Assembly (NCBI GenBank): GCA_035448625.1 | Contig: DAOTJI010000079.1 | Span: 1 to 12,653 of the forward strand | Reading direction: 5' to 3' | Source of the DNA: UBA8904 sp035448625 | GTDB lineage: Bacteria; Desulfobacterota; Syntrophia; Syntrophales; Smithellaceae | Length of the DNA stretch: 12,653 nucleotides | Shown here: piece by piece, positions 6,190 to 12,653 of the stretch | Layout of the letters: every line of letters starts with the position of its first letter | Numbering within the stretch: the stretch's first letter is position 1 | Program-made: the position numbers and the translations under genes | Notes under the pieces: model-generated | What the model was told of the DNA's origin: nothing | The model's input: only the letters and a program-made list of their open reading frames with translations | The model's database searches: none

Positions 6190-6774
6190 ATGATTTCACG
6201 CATTGACCACGTTTCCATCGCGGTGAAGGATGAGGAAAAGGCGAAAGCCGAGCATTTTTTTCGCGACATTCTGGGGGCGGTTGCAGGAGCCGGCATGGCC
6301 GACCCCGTTTCCAGGTTTTTCTGGCAGATTTATTCTCTGGGCGATCTGTCCCGCCTGGAGATCATCTCCCCCACGGAGTCCGGAAGTTTTCTGGACGGTT
6401 TTCTGAAACAGAGAGAGGCGGGGGTTCACCATATCACGCTGCAGACGCCGGATATCCGAAAGGCGATGGCGCATCTGGAAGCCCACGGAATTCCTTTTTT
6501 CGGATTCAACGAATACCCGGGAGGCGTCTGGAAGGAAATCTTCATTCATCCCCGGCACGGCTTTGGCGTTCTGATTCAAATTGCCGAATTCGAGGCAGAC
6601 GACTGGCTTTCGGAACAGGTCCGGTTTCCGGCGGGAACGAAATGGCGGGTTGAGAAAAAGGGAAACACAGCGACACTGATCTTCGCTCATCCGGGCGGCG
6701 GCAAGGTTACCCTGGAGCTGGGGCGGGAGGATCTGGCAAACTTGGCGAATGAAATCCGGGAACTCCTCGTCTGA
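6190..6774 (+). CDS. VOC-fold protein related to methylmalonyl-CoA epimerase
   Basis: The 194-residue protein starts with the typical VOC motif ISRIDHVSIAV, has a second beta-alpha-beta-beta-beta module at GVHHITLQT (78-86), and ends its core at FGVLIQIAE (125-133). In methylmalonyl-CoA epimerase the metal ligands are His, Gln, His and Glu; here His7, Gln46 and His80 or 81 fit, but the last position appears to be Gln130 instead of Glu. About 55 residues follow the core and are not part of a standard epimerase. The epimerase interconverts (R)- and (S)-methylmalonyl-CoA; with the Gln and the tail, another acyl-CoA or a different reaction is possible. AAGGAG lies 8 nt before the ATG at 6190; an upstream in-frame ATG (6133) lies inside the terminator loop and is rejected. 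Cytoplasmic. Confidence 0.8.
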   Translation: MISRIDHVSIAVKDEEKAKAEHFFRDILGAVAGAGMADPVSRFFWQIYSLGDLSRLEIISPTESGSFLDGFLKQREAGVHHITLQTPDIRKAMAHLEAHGIPFFGFNEYPGGVWKEIFIHPRHGFGVLIQIAEFEADDWLSEQVRFPAGTKWRVEKKGNTATLIFAHPGGGKVTLELGREDLANLANEIRELLV

Positions 6775-6813
6775 GCTTGGCCTTGCCGAGCGGGCGGTTG
6801 AGGCACTACCGCC
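6775..6813. terminator. Two adjacent hairpins between convergent genes
   Basis: The first, GCTTGGC (6775-6781) with GCCGAGC (6785-6791), has seven pairs including one G-T wobble and begins right after the VOC stop codon. The second, GGCGGT (6793-6798) with ACCGCC (6808-6813), has six perfect pairs. Neither is followed by a T run. Their position in the 51-bp convergent gap suggests bidirectional transcript ends, but without U tracts this is only plausible. Confidence 0.4.
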
Positions 6814-6825
6814 TGCGACCGGAAG

Positions 6826-7914
6826 CTAGAGGGGATTCCTTTTAAAAAAGGCCATGGCGTCACGATAGCCGGCTTCAATCCGCCGATTCAGGGCGCTTCG
6901 TGAAAAATCGCCGCCGGAGCCGGTCGCGCCCGTGCCTTCTTCCCCGATGACCATGGCGCGGTCAATTTTGCGGTGTCGGGTCATCATTTTGTAGCCTCTG
7001 TGATTTCGGATCGGGCTGTCGGCCGGGATGGTCCGGTCGATTTCCCTCATCAGGTCTACGAAAGAGTCGTACCGGTCGTACAGTTTCCGGTCCAGGGAGA
7101 ATTTACCCGAAAAGATCAGATTGTAAAAGCGCTCGGCGGCTTCCGGAATGGTTTTCGGCAGGTCGGCCTGCATGCGGTGGAGTTCGATGACGATCACTTC
7201 CCGCTCGATGTCGGGGTTGTCCGCTTCGATCTGCTCCAGGGCGTTCACCGCCTCCCCGACCGGCATATTCATGAAGACGCCGCCGTCCCAGAAAAAATCT
7301 TCTCCGATCTGCGTCATGGGAAAAGTGACGGGGAAGCTTCCGCTGGCGATGATGTGATCAAAGGTCAGCTTCATTCGGCTGTTGTCGAAGCGAGACAGCT
7401 GGCCGGTTTTGACGTTCACGGCCGTCATAATCAGGCGCGTTTCTTCCGGACGATTGAGCTTTTCCGGATCCACGAAATCCAAGAGCGTTTCCCGCAAAAA
7501 TGATGTGTCATATAGGCTGCTGTTATGCAGCCAGGCGAATGCGGGCATGAAGAAGAATTCCGGTCTCAGTTGGTACATGCCGGCATTGCCCAGAAAGGAA
7601 AGGTTCCGTTCGATCAGGTTGTTTGCGGACCAGGGAAACAGGCCGGTCCAGGAGGAATCGAACAGGGAAGGCCAGGACACGCATAACCGTTCGCGCCAGA
7701 GCCGGTCCAGAGCTGTGAGCGGATCGCCTTTTGCACCGACCAGCAGGGCGGCATTGATGGCGCCGATGGACACACCCGCCACGACCCTCGGGCGGAAGCC
7801 TTTGCCGCGCTTTTCGTAAAGCGCTTTGACCGCGCCGTACTCATAAGCCCCCAACGCCCCGCCGCCCTGCAAGGAAAGGGCGGTCAGTATCCTGCGGTTT
7901 CCTGCTTTTGCCAT
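6826..7914 (-). CDS. Patatin-like phospholipase (Ser-Asp dyad acyl hydrolase)
   Basis: From the chosen start the protein has 362 residues. It has the patatin oxyanion motif QGGGALGAYEYG near the N-terminus (about 16-27), the nucleophile elbow GVSIG (47-51, Ser49) and the DGG motif (210-212, Asp210), so the catalytic dyad is complete. Such enzymes release fatty acids from phospholipids or acyl esters. No signal peptide is seen, suggesting a cytoplasmic or peripheral membrane location. The C-terminal part after 260 (SLDRKLYDRYDSF, a helical region) resembles the extra domain of longer bacterial patatins, though weakly. It begins 30 bp after the efflux channel gene and is likely the last gene of that operon. 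The ATG at 7914 follows GGAGG by only 3 nt; an ATG at 7929 would add five residues but has no ribosome binding site. Confidence 0.88.
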   Translation of the reverse strand: MAKAGNRRILTALSLQGGGALGAYEYGAVKALYEKRGKGFRPRVVAGVSIGAINAALLVGAKGDPLTALDRLWRERLCVSWPSLFDSSWTGLFPWSANNLIERNLSFLGNAGMYQLRPEFFFMPAFAWLHNSSLYDTSFLRETLLDFVDPEKLNRPEETRLIMTAVNVKTGQLSRFDNSRMKLTFDHIIASGSFPVTFPMTQIGEDFFWDGGVFMNMPVGEAVNALEQIEADNPDIEREVIVIELHRMQADLPKTIPEAAERFYNLIFSGKFSLDRKLYDRYDSFVDLMREIDRTIPADSPIRNHRGYKMMTRHRKIDRAMVIGEEGTGATGSGGDFSRSALNRRIEAGYRDAMAFFKRNPL

Positions 7915-7917
7915 GAG

Positions 7918-7922
7918 CCTCC
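7918..7922 (-). promoter_or_regulatory. Ribosome binding site supporting the shorter patatin start
   Basis: GGAGG on the minus strand is 3 nt from the ATG at 7914, a short but usable spacing. It lies inside the reading frame of the alternative start at 7929, which has no purine-rich sequence before it. Confidence 0.5.
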
Positions 7923-7944
7923 GATGCATCTGTAAAACAGACTG

Positions 7945-9372
7945 CTATTTTTCTGCCGCCGCGGCTCCCGGATGGGGTGGTCCTTCCACGGACCATCCGC
8001 CGCCCATGGCCTTGTACAGATTGACGAGGGCGTGAAACAGACTGCCGCGGGTCTGGATATAGTTCAGTTCGATGTTGAAGAGATTGCGCTCCGCATCGAG
8101 GACTTCCAGGTTGCTGCTGTATCCGTTTTCGTAGCGCAGAAGCGCGAGGTCCCGATAATTGCGCAGGGCGGTGAGCTGGTTGAACTGGGCGTCCAGCTGA
8201 ATTCTGGTCCGGTTCTGGTCCACGAGGGAATCTTCCACTTCCCGAAACGCTGTCTGGATGGTTTTGACGTAATTCAGAAGCGCCTGCCGCTGAAGGGCTT
8301 CGGACGCCTTGACCTGTCCCCGGATGCGCCCCGCCGTAAAAATGGGAACGGTGACGCCCGCGCCGAGGTTCCAGATCTGGGCAGACCCTGTAAACAAATT
8401 GGAGAGGTCTGCGCTGGCGACGCCGTACATTCCGGTGAGCGATACGGAAGGGAAGTAAGCCGCTTTGGCGACGCCGATCCGGGCGTTGGCGGAAATCAGA
8501 TCCTGCTCCGCCTGCCGGATGTCCGGCCTCTGCTCCAGAAGATCCGACGGCAGTCCAGCCGGAACAGGGGGCAGGTTCAGCTGGTCGATGGTCAATCCGC
8601 GGGCAACGGGGCCGGGATTGCGACCCAGAAGAAGGTTCAGGGCATTTTCCTGCTGGGCGATGCTCTTCTCGATCCGGGGAATCGTGGCGCGTGTGTTCTC
8701 GTATTCGGATCGCATCTGGCTCAACTCCAGCTCCGAGATCACGCCGGCGTCATAACGCATCTTGTAGATGTTCAGGGATTCTTCCCGGATTTTGAGCGTG
8801 TCCCGGGAAATCTCCAGCTGCCGGTCCATGTCCCGCAAATCGATATAGGCGCCGGCAACGGCCGCCGACAGGGACAGTAAAACGGCGCGATGGGCGTTCT
8901 CGCGGGAAAGGAGATCCGCCCGGGCCGCTTCGGTCGATCGCCTCAGTTTCCCCCAGAGATCGATTTCCCAGCTCGCGTTGAGAACGGCCTGATAATTGGG
9001 ATACGGATTGGACACGCCGGCGGGCCAGGGGGCGTACCCCTGCTCCGTGGCCTGCTGCCTCGAGGCGGATCCGGACGCCTGCGCCTGGGGGAAGAGTTCT
9101 CCCCGGGCCGCGATATAGCGCCCGCTGTATTCCTCCATCCGGGCCGCCGCGATGAGCACATCCTTGTTTTCCTTGAGGGCCGTCTCCATCAGGCCGTCGA
9201 GGACGGGGTCACGAAACTGTTCCCACCATTTCAGGTTGATCATCGCCTGCGCCTGACCGTCTTCAAAGCGCCATTTGTCCGGAACGGAAACCTCCGGACG
9301 CCGGTAGTCCGGGCCGACGGCGCAGCCGGTGATGAGGAGGACGAAAGAGAAAAGGAAGAGCTTTCTAATCAT
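7945..9372 (-). CDS. NodT/OprM-like outer-membrane efflux channel lipoprotein
   Basis: The 475-residue protein has a lipoprotein signal with lipobox LITGC (Cys17), followed by AVGPDYRRPEV, the usual opening of NodT-family channels. Two related TolC-type halves follow: about 60-260 and 275-465. Each carries long helices and a family signature, such as WEIDLWGKLRR (135-145) and the matching VPIFTAGRIRGQV segment of the second half. The trimer forms a beta-barrel in the outer membrane and an alpha-helical tunnel through the periplasm that docks on the pump and adaptor. The gene overlaps the pump stop by 8 bp, and its GGAGGAG site lies within the end of the pump gene, so translation is probably coupled. 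Length is normal for the family, with a short Ala/Pro-rich tail. Confidence 0.93.
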   Translation of the reverse strand: MIRKLFLFSFVLLITGCAVGPDYRRPEVSVPDKWRFEDGQAQAMINLKWWEQFRDPVLDGLMETALKENKDVLIAAARMEEYSGRYIAARGELFPQAQASGSASRQQATEQGYAPWPAGVSNPYPNYQAVLNASWEIDLWGKLRRSTEAARADLLSRENAHRAVLLSLSAAVAGAYIDLRDMDRQLEISRDTLKIREESLNIYKMRYDAGVISELELSQMRSEYENTRATIPRIEKSIAQQENALNLLLGRNPGPVARGLTIDQLNLPPVPAGLPSDLLEQRPDIRQAEQDLISANARIGVAKAAYFPSVSLTGMYGVASADLSNLFTGSAQIWNLGAGVTVPIFTAGRIRGQVKASEALQRQALLNYVKTIQTAFREVEDSLVDQNRTRIQLDAQFNQLTALRNYRDLALLRYENGYSSNLEVLDAERNLFNIELNYIQTRGSLFHALVNLYKAMGGGWSVEGPPHPGAAAAEK

Positions 9373-12300
9373 GCTTCTCCTCCTCTCCCGGCGGCCGCGG
9401 GGATAAAGCCTCCGTTTGTGCCTCTCCTTTTTGCTTTCCGGAATCGCCGAATTTTTGCGTCAGCTTTTCCAGCAGAAAGTAGAACATCGGAATGAAGAAA
9501 ACGGCGATCAGCGTCGCGCCCAGCATTCCTCCGATGACGCCCGTGCCGATGGAGTGGCGGCTGTTGGCGGAAGCGCCGCTGGCGACGGCCAGAGGGACGC
9601 AGCCGAGGATGAAGGCCAGGGAAGTCATGACGATGGGGCGCAGGCGCATTTTCGACGCCTGGACGGCCGCGTCATAGGCGTTGAGTCCCTGTCCCCGCTT
9701 CAGCACGGCGAATTCGATGATCAAAATGGCGTTTTTCGCGGCCAGGGCGATCAGCGTGATGAGGCCGATCTGGAAGTAGATGTCGTTTTCCTGCCCCCGA
9801 AGCCAGATGGCCAGAAGGGCGCCGCAGATGGCAAAAGGCACGGCCATGAGAACGCCGAAGGGCAGGGACCATTTTTCATACTGGGCGGCCAGGATGAGGA
9901 AAACCATGATCAAACCGAAGACGAACACCACGGCTGAAGTCCCGCCCGCCTGCTTTTCCTCGAAAGCCTCCCCGCTCCAGGCGTAGCCGAAGTCTTCGGG
10001 AAGAACTTCCGCCGCGACCCGTTCCATGGCCGCAATGGCATCGCCGGAGCTGTAGCCGGGGGCGGGATTGCCGATGATCTTGGCCGCCGGGAAATTGTTG
10101 AACCGCGTGACCAGATCCGGGCCGGTGGTGTCCTTTTTCTTCACCAGGGCTTTCAGGGGCACCATATTGCCGTTTCGGGAGCGGACATAGATCTGGTCCA
10201 TGTCCCCGGGCCTGGAGCGGTATTCAGGTTCCGCCTGAAGAATGACCTGCCACAGACGGCTGAATTTCGTGAACTGGCTGACGTAGGCGGAGCCGAAAAG
10301 GATCTGGAGCGTATTGTAAACGTCTTCCACCGGAACGCCCAGGTTTTCCGATTTTTCCCGGTCCACATCCACCAGAAGCTGCTGGGAATGGACGTCCAGA
10401 AGGGTTGTTACGCCCTCGAGTTCAGGCTGTTTTTTTGCCCGGGCCACGAAATCCCTGGTAAGGCTTTCCATTCGGGTCATATCCCCCGTTCCCCGGTTCT
10501 GGACCCAGAATTCAAAACCGGCGGTGGTTCCCAGGCCGGGGATGGACGGCGGGTTCATCGGCAGGGCAAACCCCTCCCGAAGGCCGAGAAACATTTTGGA
10601 GGTTTGATCGATGATCGCCGGCGCCTGCAGTTCCTTTTTCTTGCGTTGTTCATAGTCCTTAAGGGAAATGAACTGCAAGCCCGCGTTGGTTTTAAGCTGG
10701 CTGTCCAGAAGACTGAAGCCGTCCACTTCCACGACATCTTCAACAGCCGGTTGCTTTGCGAAGATGCCTCTGACCTTTTGATTCAGATCCTGGGTGCGGT
10801 CCAGACTGGCGGCATCGGGCAAAATGGAGACGCCGAGCAGGTAGCCCTGATCTTCCAGGGGTACGAAGCTCGTGGGGATATGCTTGAACAGACCGATCAC
10901 GCAGGCAATCATGACGATAAAGAGGCAAAGGCCCACGGCGGCCCGCTTGATCGCCAGCTGCACCACCCTGGAGTAGCCTTCCGTCAGGCTTGCGAATTTT
11001 GCCTCGAACTGCCGGAAAAACCGGTTTTTAGGACCCTTCTGGGGTTTCAACAGGAGGGCCGCCATGGCGGGGGACAGCGTCAGGGCGACGATTCCCGAAA
11101 AGATGACGGAAATGGCGATAGTGATGGCGAACTGCTTGTAAAGCTGCCCTGTGATGCCGCCTAGAAAAGCGACGGGGATGAAAACGGCGCAGAGAACGAG
11201 CACGATGGCGACGACGGGTCCCGTAACCTCTTCCATGGCCTTCTTGGCGGCTTCTTTGGGAGGCAGGTTGAATTCCCTCATATTGCGCTCCACGTTTTCG
11301 ATGACGACGATGGCGTCGTCCACGACGATGCCGATAGCCAGAACCATGCCGAAGAGGGTCAGCATGTTGATGGAGAATCCGAACAGCATCATGCCGGTGA
11401 AGGTTCCGATGATCGAGACGGGAACGGCCAGAATGGGAATGACGGTGGCGCGGAGGCTCTGCAGGAACAGGAAAACGACGATGATGACGAGCAGGCACGC
11501 TTCAAAGAAGGTTTTGACGACTTCCTTGATGGAGGCCCGGACAAACTTGGTCGTGTCCATGGCGATTTTGTAATCGATGCCGTCGGGGAAGCCGGTCTTC
11601 AGCGTCTTGAGGGTTTTTTCCACCTGCGCGGAGACTTCCAGGGCGTTGGCGCCGGCCTGCTGATAAACCGCGATGATCGTCGTGTTCTTTCCGTTCATAC
11701 GGCAGCGGACGCTGTAGTCCTTTTTGCCCAGTTCGGCCCGGCCGACATCCTTGAGACGGACGATGGCGGCGCCCTGGGCATTGGTCCGAAGGATGATATT
11801 TTCAAACTCCGAAGCCTCGATCAGCCTTCCCTTGGTGGTCACGGAAAAAGTCTGCTCCACCCGCCCCTTGGTCGGCGACTGGCCGATTTTTCCCACGGCG
11901 AACTGCTGGTTCTGGTTCCGGACGGCATTGGCCACGTCCGAAGCCGTGATGCCCAACTGGATGAGACGGTCCGGCTTCAGCCAGATGCGCATGGCGTAGT
12001 CGGGACTGCCCATGATCGACGCTTCGCTGGCACCGGGGATGCGCTTGATGGCGTCGAGGATGTACAGGTTGGCGTAATTGGCGACGTAATTGTCGTCGTA
12101 GCGGTCGTTGGGGGAATAAATGCCGATGATCATCAAAAAGCTGCTGGATTTCTTGCTCACGATGACGCCCTGTTGCGTAACCGCCTGCGGGAGCTGGGGC
12201 AGGGCTTGATTGACGCGGTTCTGGACGTCCACCTGGGCCAGCGAAGGATTCGTGCCGATGTTGAAATAAACGTTGAGATCCATCATGCCCGCGCTGGAGC

Positions 12301-12547
12301 TGGTGGAGGTCATGTAGATCATGTTGTCCGCACCGTTGACCTGCAGTTCGATGGGGGCGGCGATGTTCTGGGAGATGACGTCGGCGCTGGCGCCCGGATA
12401 GGTTGCCGAAACGGTGACGACCGGGGGCGTGATGTCCGGGTACTGGGCGATGGGCAGATTTTTCATGGCCACCAGCCCCGCGATGACGATCACGATGGAG
12501 ATGACGGAGGCAAAAACGGGGCGGTCGATGAAGAAATGGGAGATCAT
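9365..12547 (-). CDS. RND efflux pump inner-membrane subunit (HAE1 family, MexF/OqxB-like)
   Basis: At 1060 residues, this is a full-length AcrB-type proton-driven exporter. It shows the opening ISHFFIDRPVFASVISI, a first membrane helix (10-28), a large periplasmic loop, helices 2-6 (about 345-500) with GIVVDDAIVVIENVER (406-421), a second loop (560-870) and helices 8-12 (872-1028). The proton-relay residues are present: Asp410 and Asp411, Lys938 and Arg970. Phe137, Phe611 and Phe626 fit positions lining the AcrB drug pocket. The switch loop between the last two is glycine-poor and two residues longer than in AcrB (GFSLLDSQLKTNAG), as I recall for MexF/OqxB pumps. It exports amphipathic compounds with the adaptor upstream and the channel downstream. 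GAGG lies 7 nt before the ATG. The substrate is unknown. Confidence 0.95.
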   Translation of the reverse strand: MISHFFIDRPVFASVISIVIVIAGLVAMKNLPIAQYPDITPPVVTVSATYPGASADVISQNIAAPIELQVNGADNMIYMTSTSSSAGMMDLNVYFNIGTNPSLAQVDVQNRVNQALPQLPQAVTQQGVIVSKKSSSFLMIIGIYSPNDRYDDNYVANYANLYILDAIKRIPGASEASIMGSPDYAMRIWLKPDRLIQLGITASDVANAVRNQNQQFAVGKIGQSPTKGRVEQTFSVTTKGRLIEASEFENIILRTNAQGAAIVRLKDVGRAELGKKDYSVRCRMNGKNTTIIAVYQQAGANALEVSAQVEKTLKTLKTGFPDGIDYKIAMDTTKFVRASIKEVVKTFFEACLLVIIVVFLFLQSLRATVIPILAVPVSIIGTFTGMMLFGFSINMLTLFGMVLAIGIVVDDAIVVIENVERNMREFNLPPKEAAKKAMEEVTGPVVAIVLVLCAVFIPVAFLGGITGQLYKQFAITIAISVIFSGIVALTLSPAMAALLLKPQKGPKNRFFRQFEAKFASLTEGYSRVVQLAIKRAAVGLCLFIVMIACVIGLFKHIPTSFVPLEDQGYLLGVSILPDAASLDRTQDLNQKVRGIFAKQPAVEDVVEVDGFSLLDSQLKTNAGLQFISLKDYEQRKKKELQAPAIIDQTSKMFLGLREGFALPMNPPSIPGLGTTAGFEFWVQNRGTGDMTRMESLTRDFVARAKKQPELEGVTTLLDVHSQQLLVDVDREKSENLGVPVEDVYNTLQILFGSAYVSQFTKFSRLWQVILQAEPEYRSRPGDMDQIYVRSRNGNMVPLKALVKKKDTTGPDLVTRFNNFPAAKIIGNPAPGYSSGDAIAAMERVAAEVLPEDFGYAWSGEAFEEKQAGGTSAVVFVFGLIMVFLILAAQYEKWSLPFGVLMAVPFAICGALLAIWLRGQENDIYFQIGLITLIALAAKNAILIIEFAVLKRGQGLNAYDAAVQASKMRLRPIVMTSLAFILGCVPLAVASGASANSRHSIGTGVIGGMLGATLIAVFFIPMFYFLLEKLTQKFGDSGKQKGEAQTEALSPRPPGEEEKHD

Positions 12548-12558
12548 GGATAAGCCTC

Positions 12559-12653
12559 TTATTTCTTCGCCGGCGGCGCCGGTGACGGCTTTGCTCCCGT
12601 GGCAGCGGCGCTTCGGCCGGCCGGGGTCCGACTGATGGCAACGGGCGCCCCGG
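12559..12653 (-). CDS. C-terminal end of probable RND membrane fusion protein (AcrA-like)
   Basis: An open frame entering from the right edge gives 30 residues (starting GAPVAISR, ending APPAKK) and stops at 12561-12559, 11 bp before the pump start. The tail is rich in Ala, Pro and Lys, as is common after the last domain of periplasmic adaptors. There are too few residues for a domain match; identity is inferred from the usual adaptor-pump-channel gene order. If correct, it links pump and channel in the periplasm and is the first or an early gene of this operon. Confidence 0.6.
   Translation of the reverse strand, partial: GAPVAISRTPAGRSAAATGAKPSPAPPAKK

Noticed and set aside
7972..8880. 302-codon plus-strand open frame opposite the efflux channel gene
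   Set aside because: It is a shadow of a well-supported OprM/NodT-like gene and has no motif of its own.
11802..12641. 279-codon minus-strand frame overlapping the pump start and the adaptor end
   Set aside because: It is out of frame with the pump, rich in His/Arg/Pro, and conflicts with two better supported genes.
1..12653. CRISPR arrays, insertion sequences, tRNA or rRNA genes
   Set aside because: No regularly spaced direct repeats, transposase motifs or RNA gene signatures were seen; the gaps between genes are all under 300 bp.

Overview
The window looks like chromosomal DNA from a Gram-negative anaerobe. It encodes outer-membrane lipoproteins, a tripartite RND efflux pump, a PilT-type ATPase and a glutaconate-CoA-transferase-like enzyme pair. 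That mix, with moderately high GC and strong AGGAGG-type ribosome binding sites, suggests a Desulfobacterota/Syntrophia-like bacterium. The taxonomic guess is inference; no rRNA or other phylogenetic marker is present. I see no mobile element, CRISPR array, tRNA or rRNA.

Left block, minus strand (1-2459): three envelope genes. Reading with transcription they are a small Tyr-rich exported protein of unknown function, an exported FlgT-like protein with a classical signal peptide, and a TPR lipoprotein that runs off the left edge. The last two are 39 bp apart and probably co-transcribed. A separate candidate promoter lies between the first and second genes.

Divergent spacer (2460-2745): a well-formed sigma70-type promoter faces each way. 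The rightward one has a perfect 14-bp palindrome about 60 bp upstream of its predicted start. Its predicted mRNA leader folds into a nested 49-nt hairpin just before a PilT/PilU-like ATPase with an unusual C-terminal tail.

Middle block, plus strand (2746-6774): after the ATPase come the two subunits of a family I CoA-transferase, 13 bp apart. A strong intrinsic terminator follows them, and then a VOC-fold protein related to methylmalonyl-CoA epimerase. No promoter fits between the terminator and this gene, so it probably depends on read-through.

Right block, minus strand (6826-12653): an efflux operon. It runs from the last 30 codons of a probable membrane fusion protein (AcrA-like), through a MexF/OqxB-like RND pump and a NodT/OprM-like outer-membrane channel lipoprotein (8-bp overlap with the pump gene), to a patatin-like phospholipase. 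It converges on the VOC gene across a 51-bp gap containing two hairpins.

I found no clearly new defence or mobile system. The best leads are the regulated PilT-like gene with its leader and tail, the terminator-separated VOC gene with an altered metal site, the patatin at the end of an efflux operon, and the FlgT-like/TPR lipoprotein pair.
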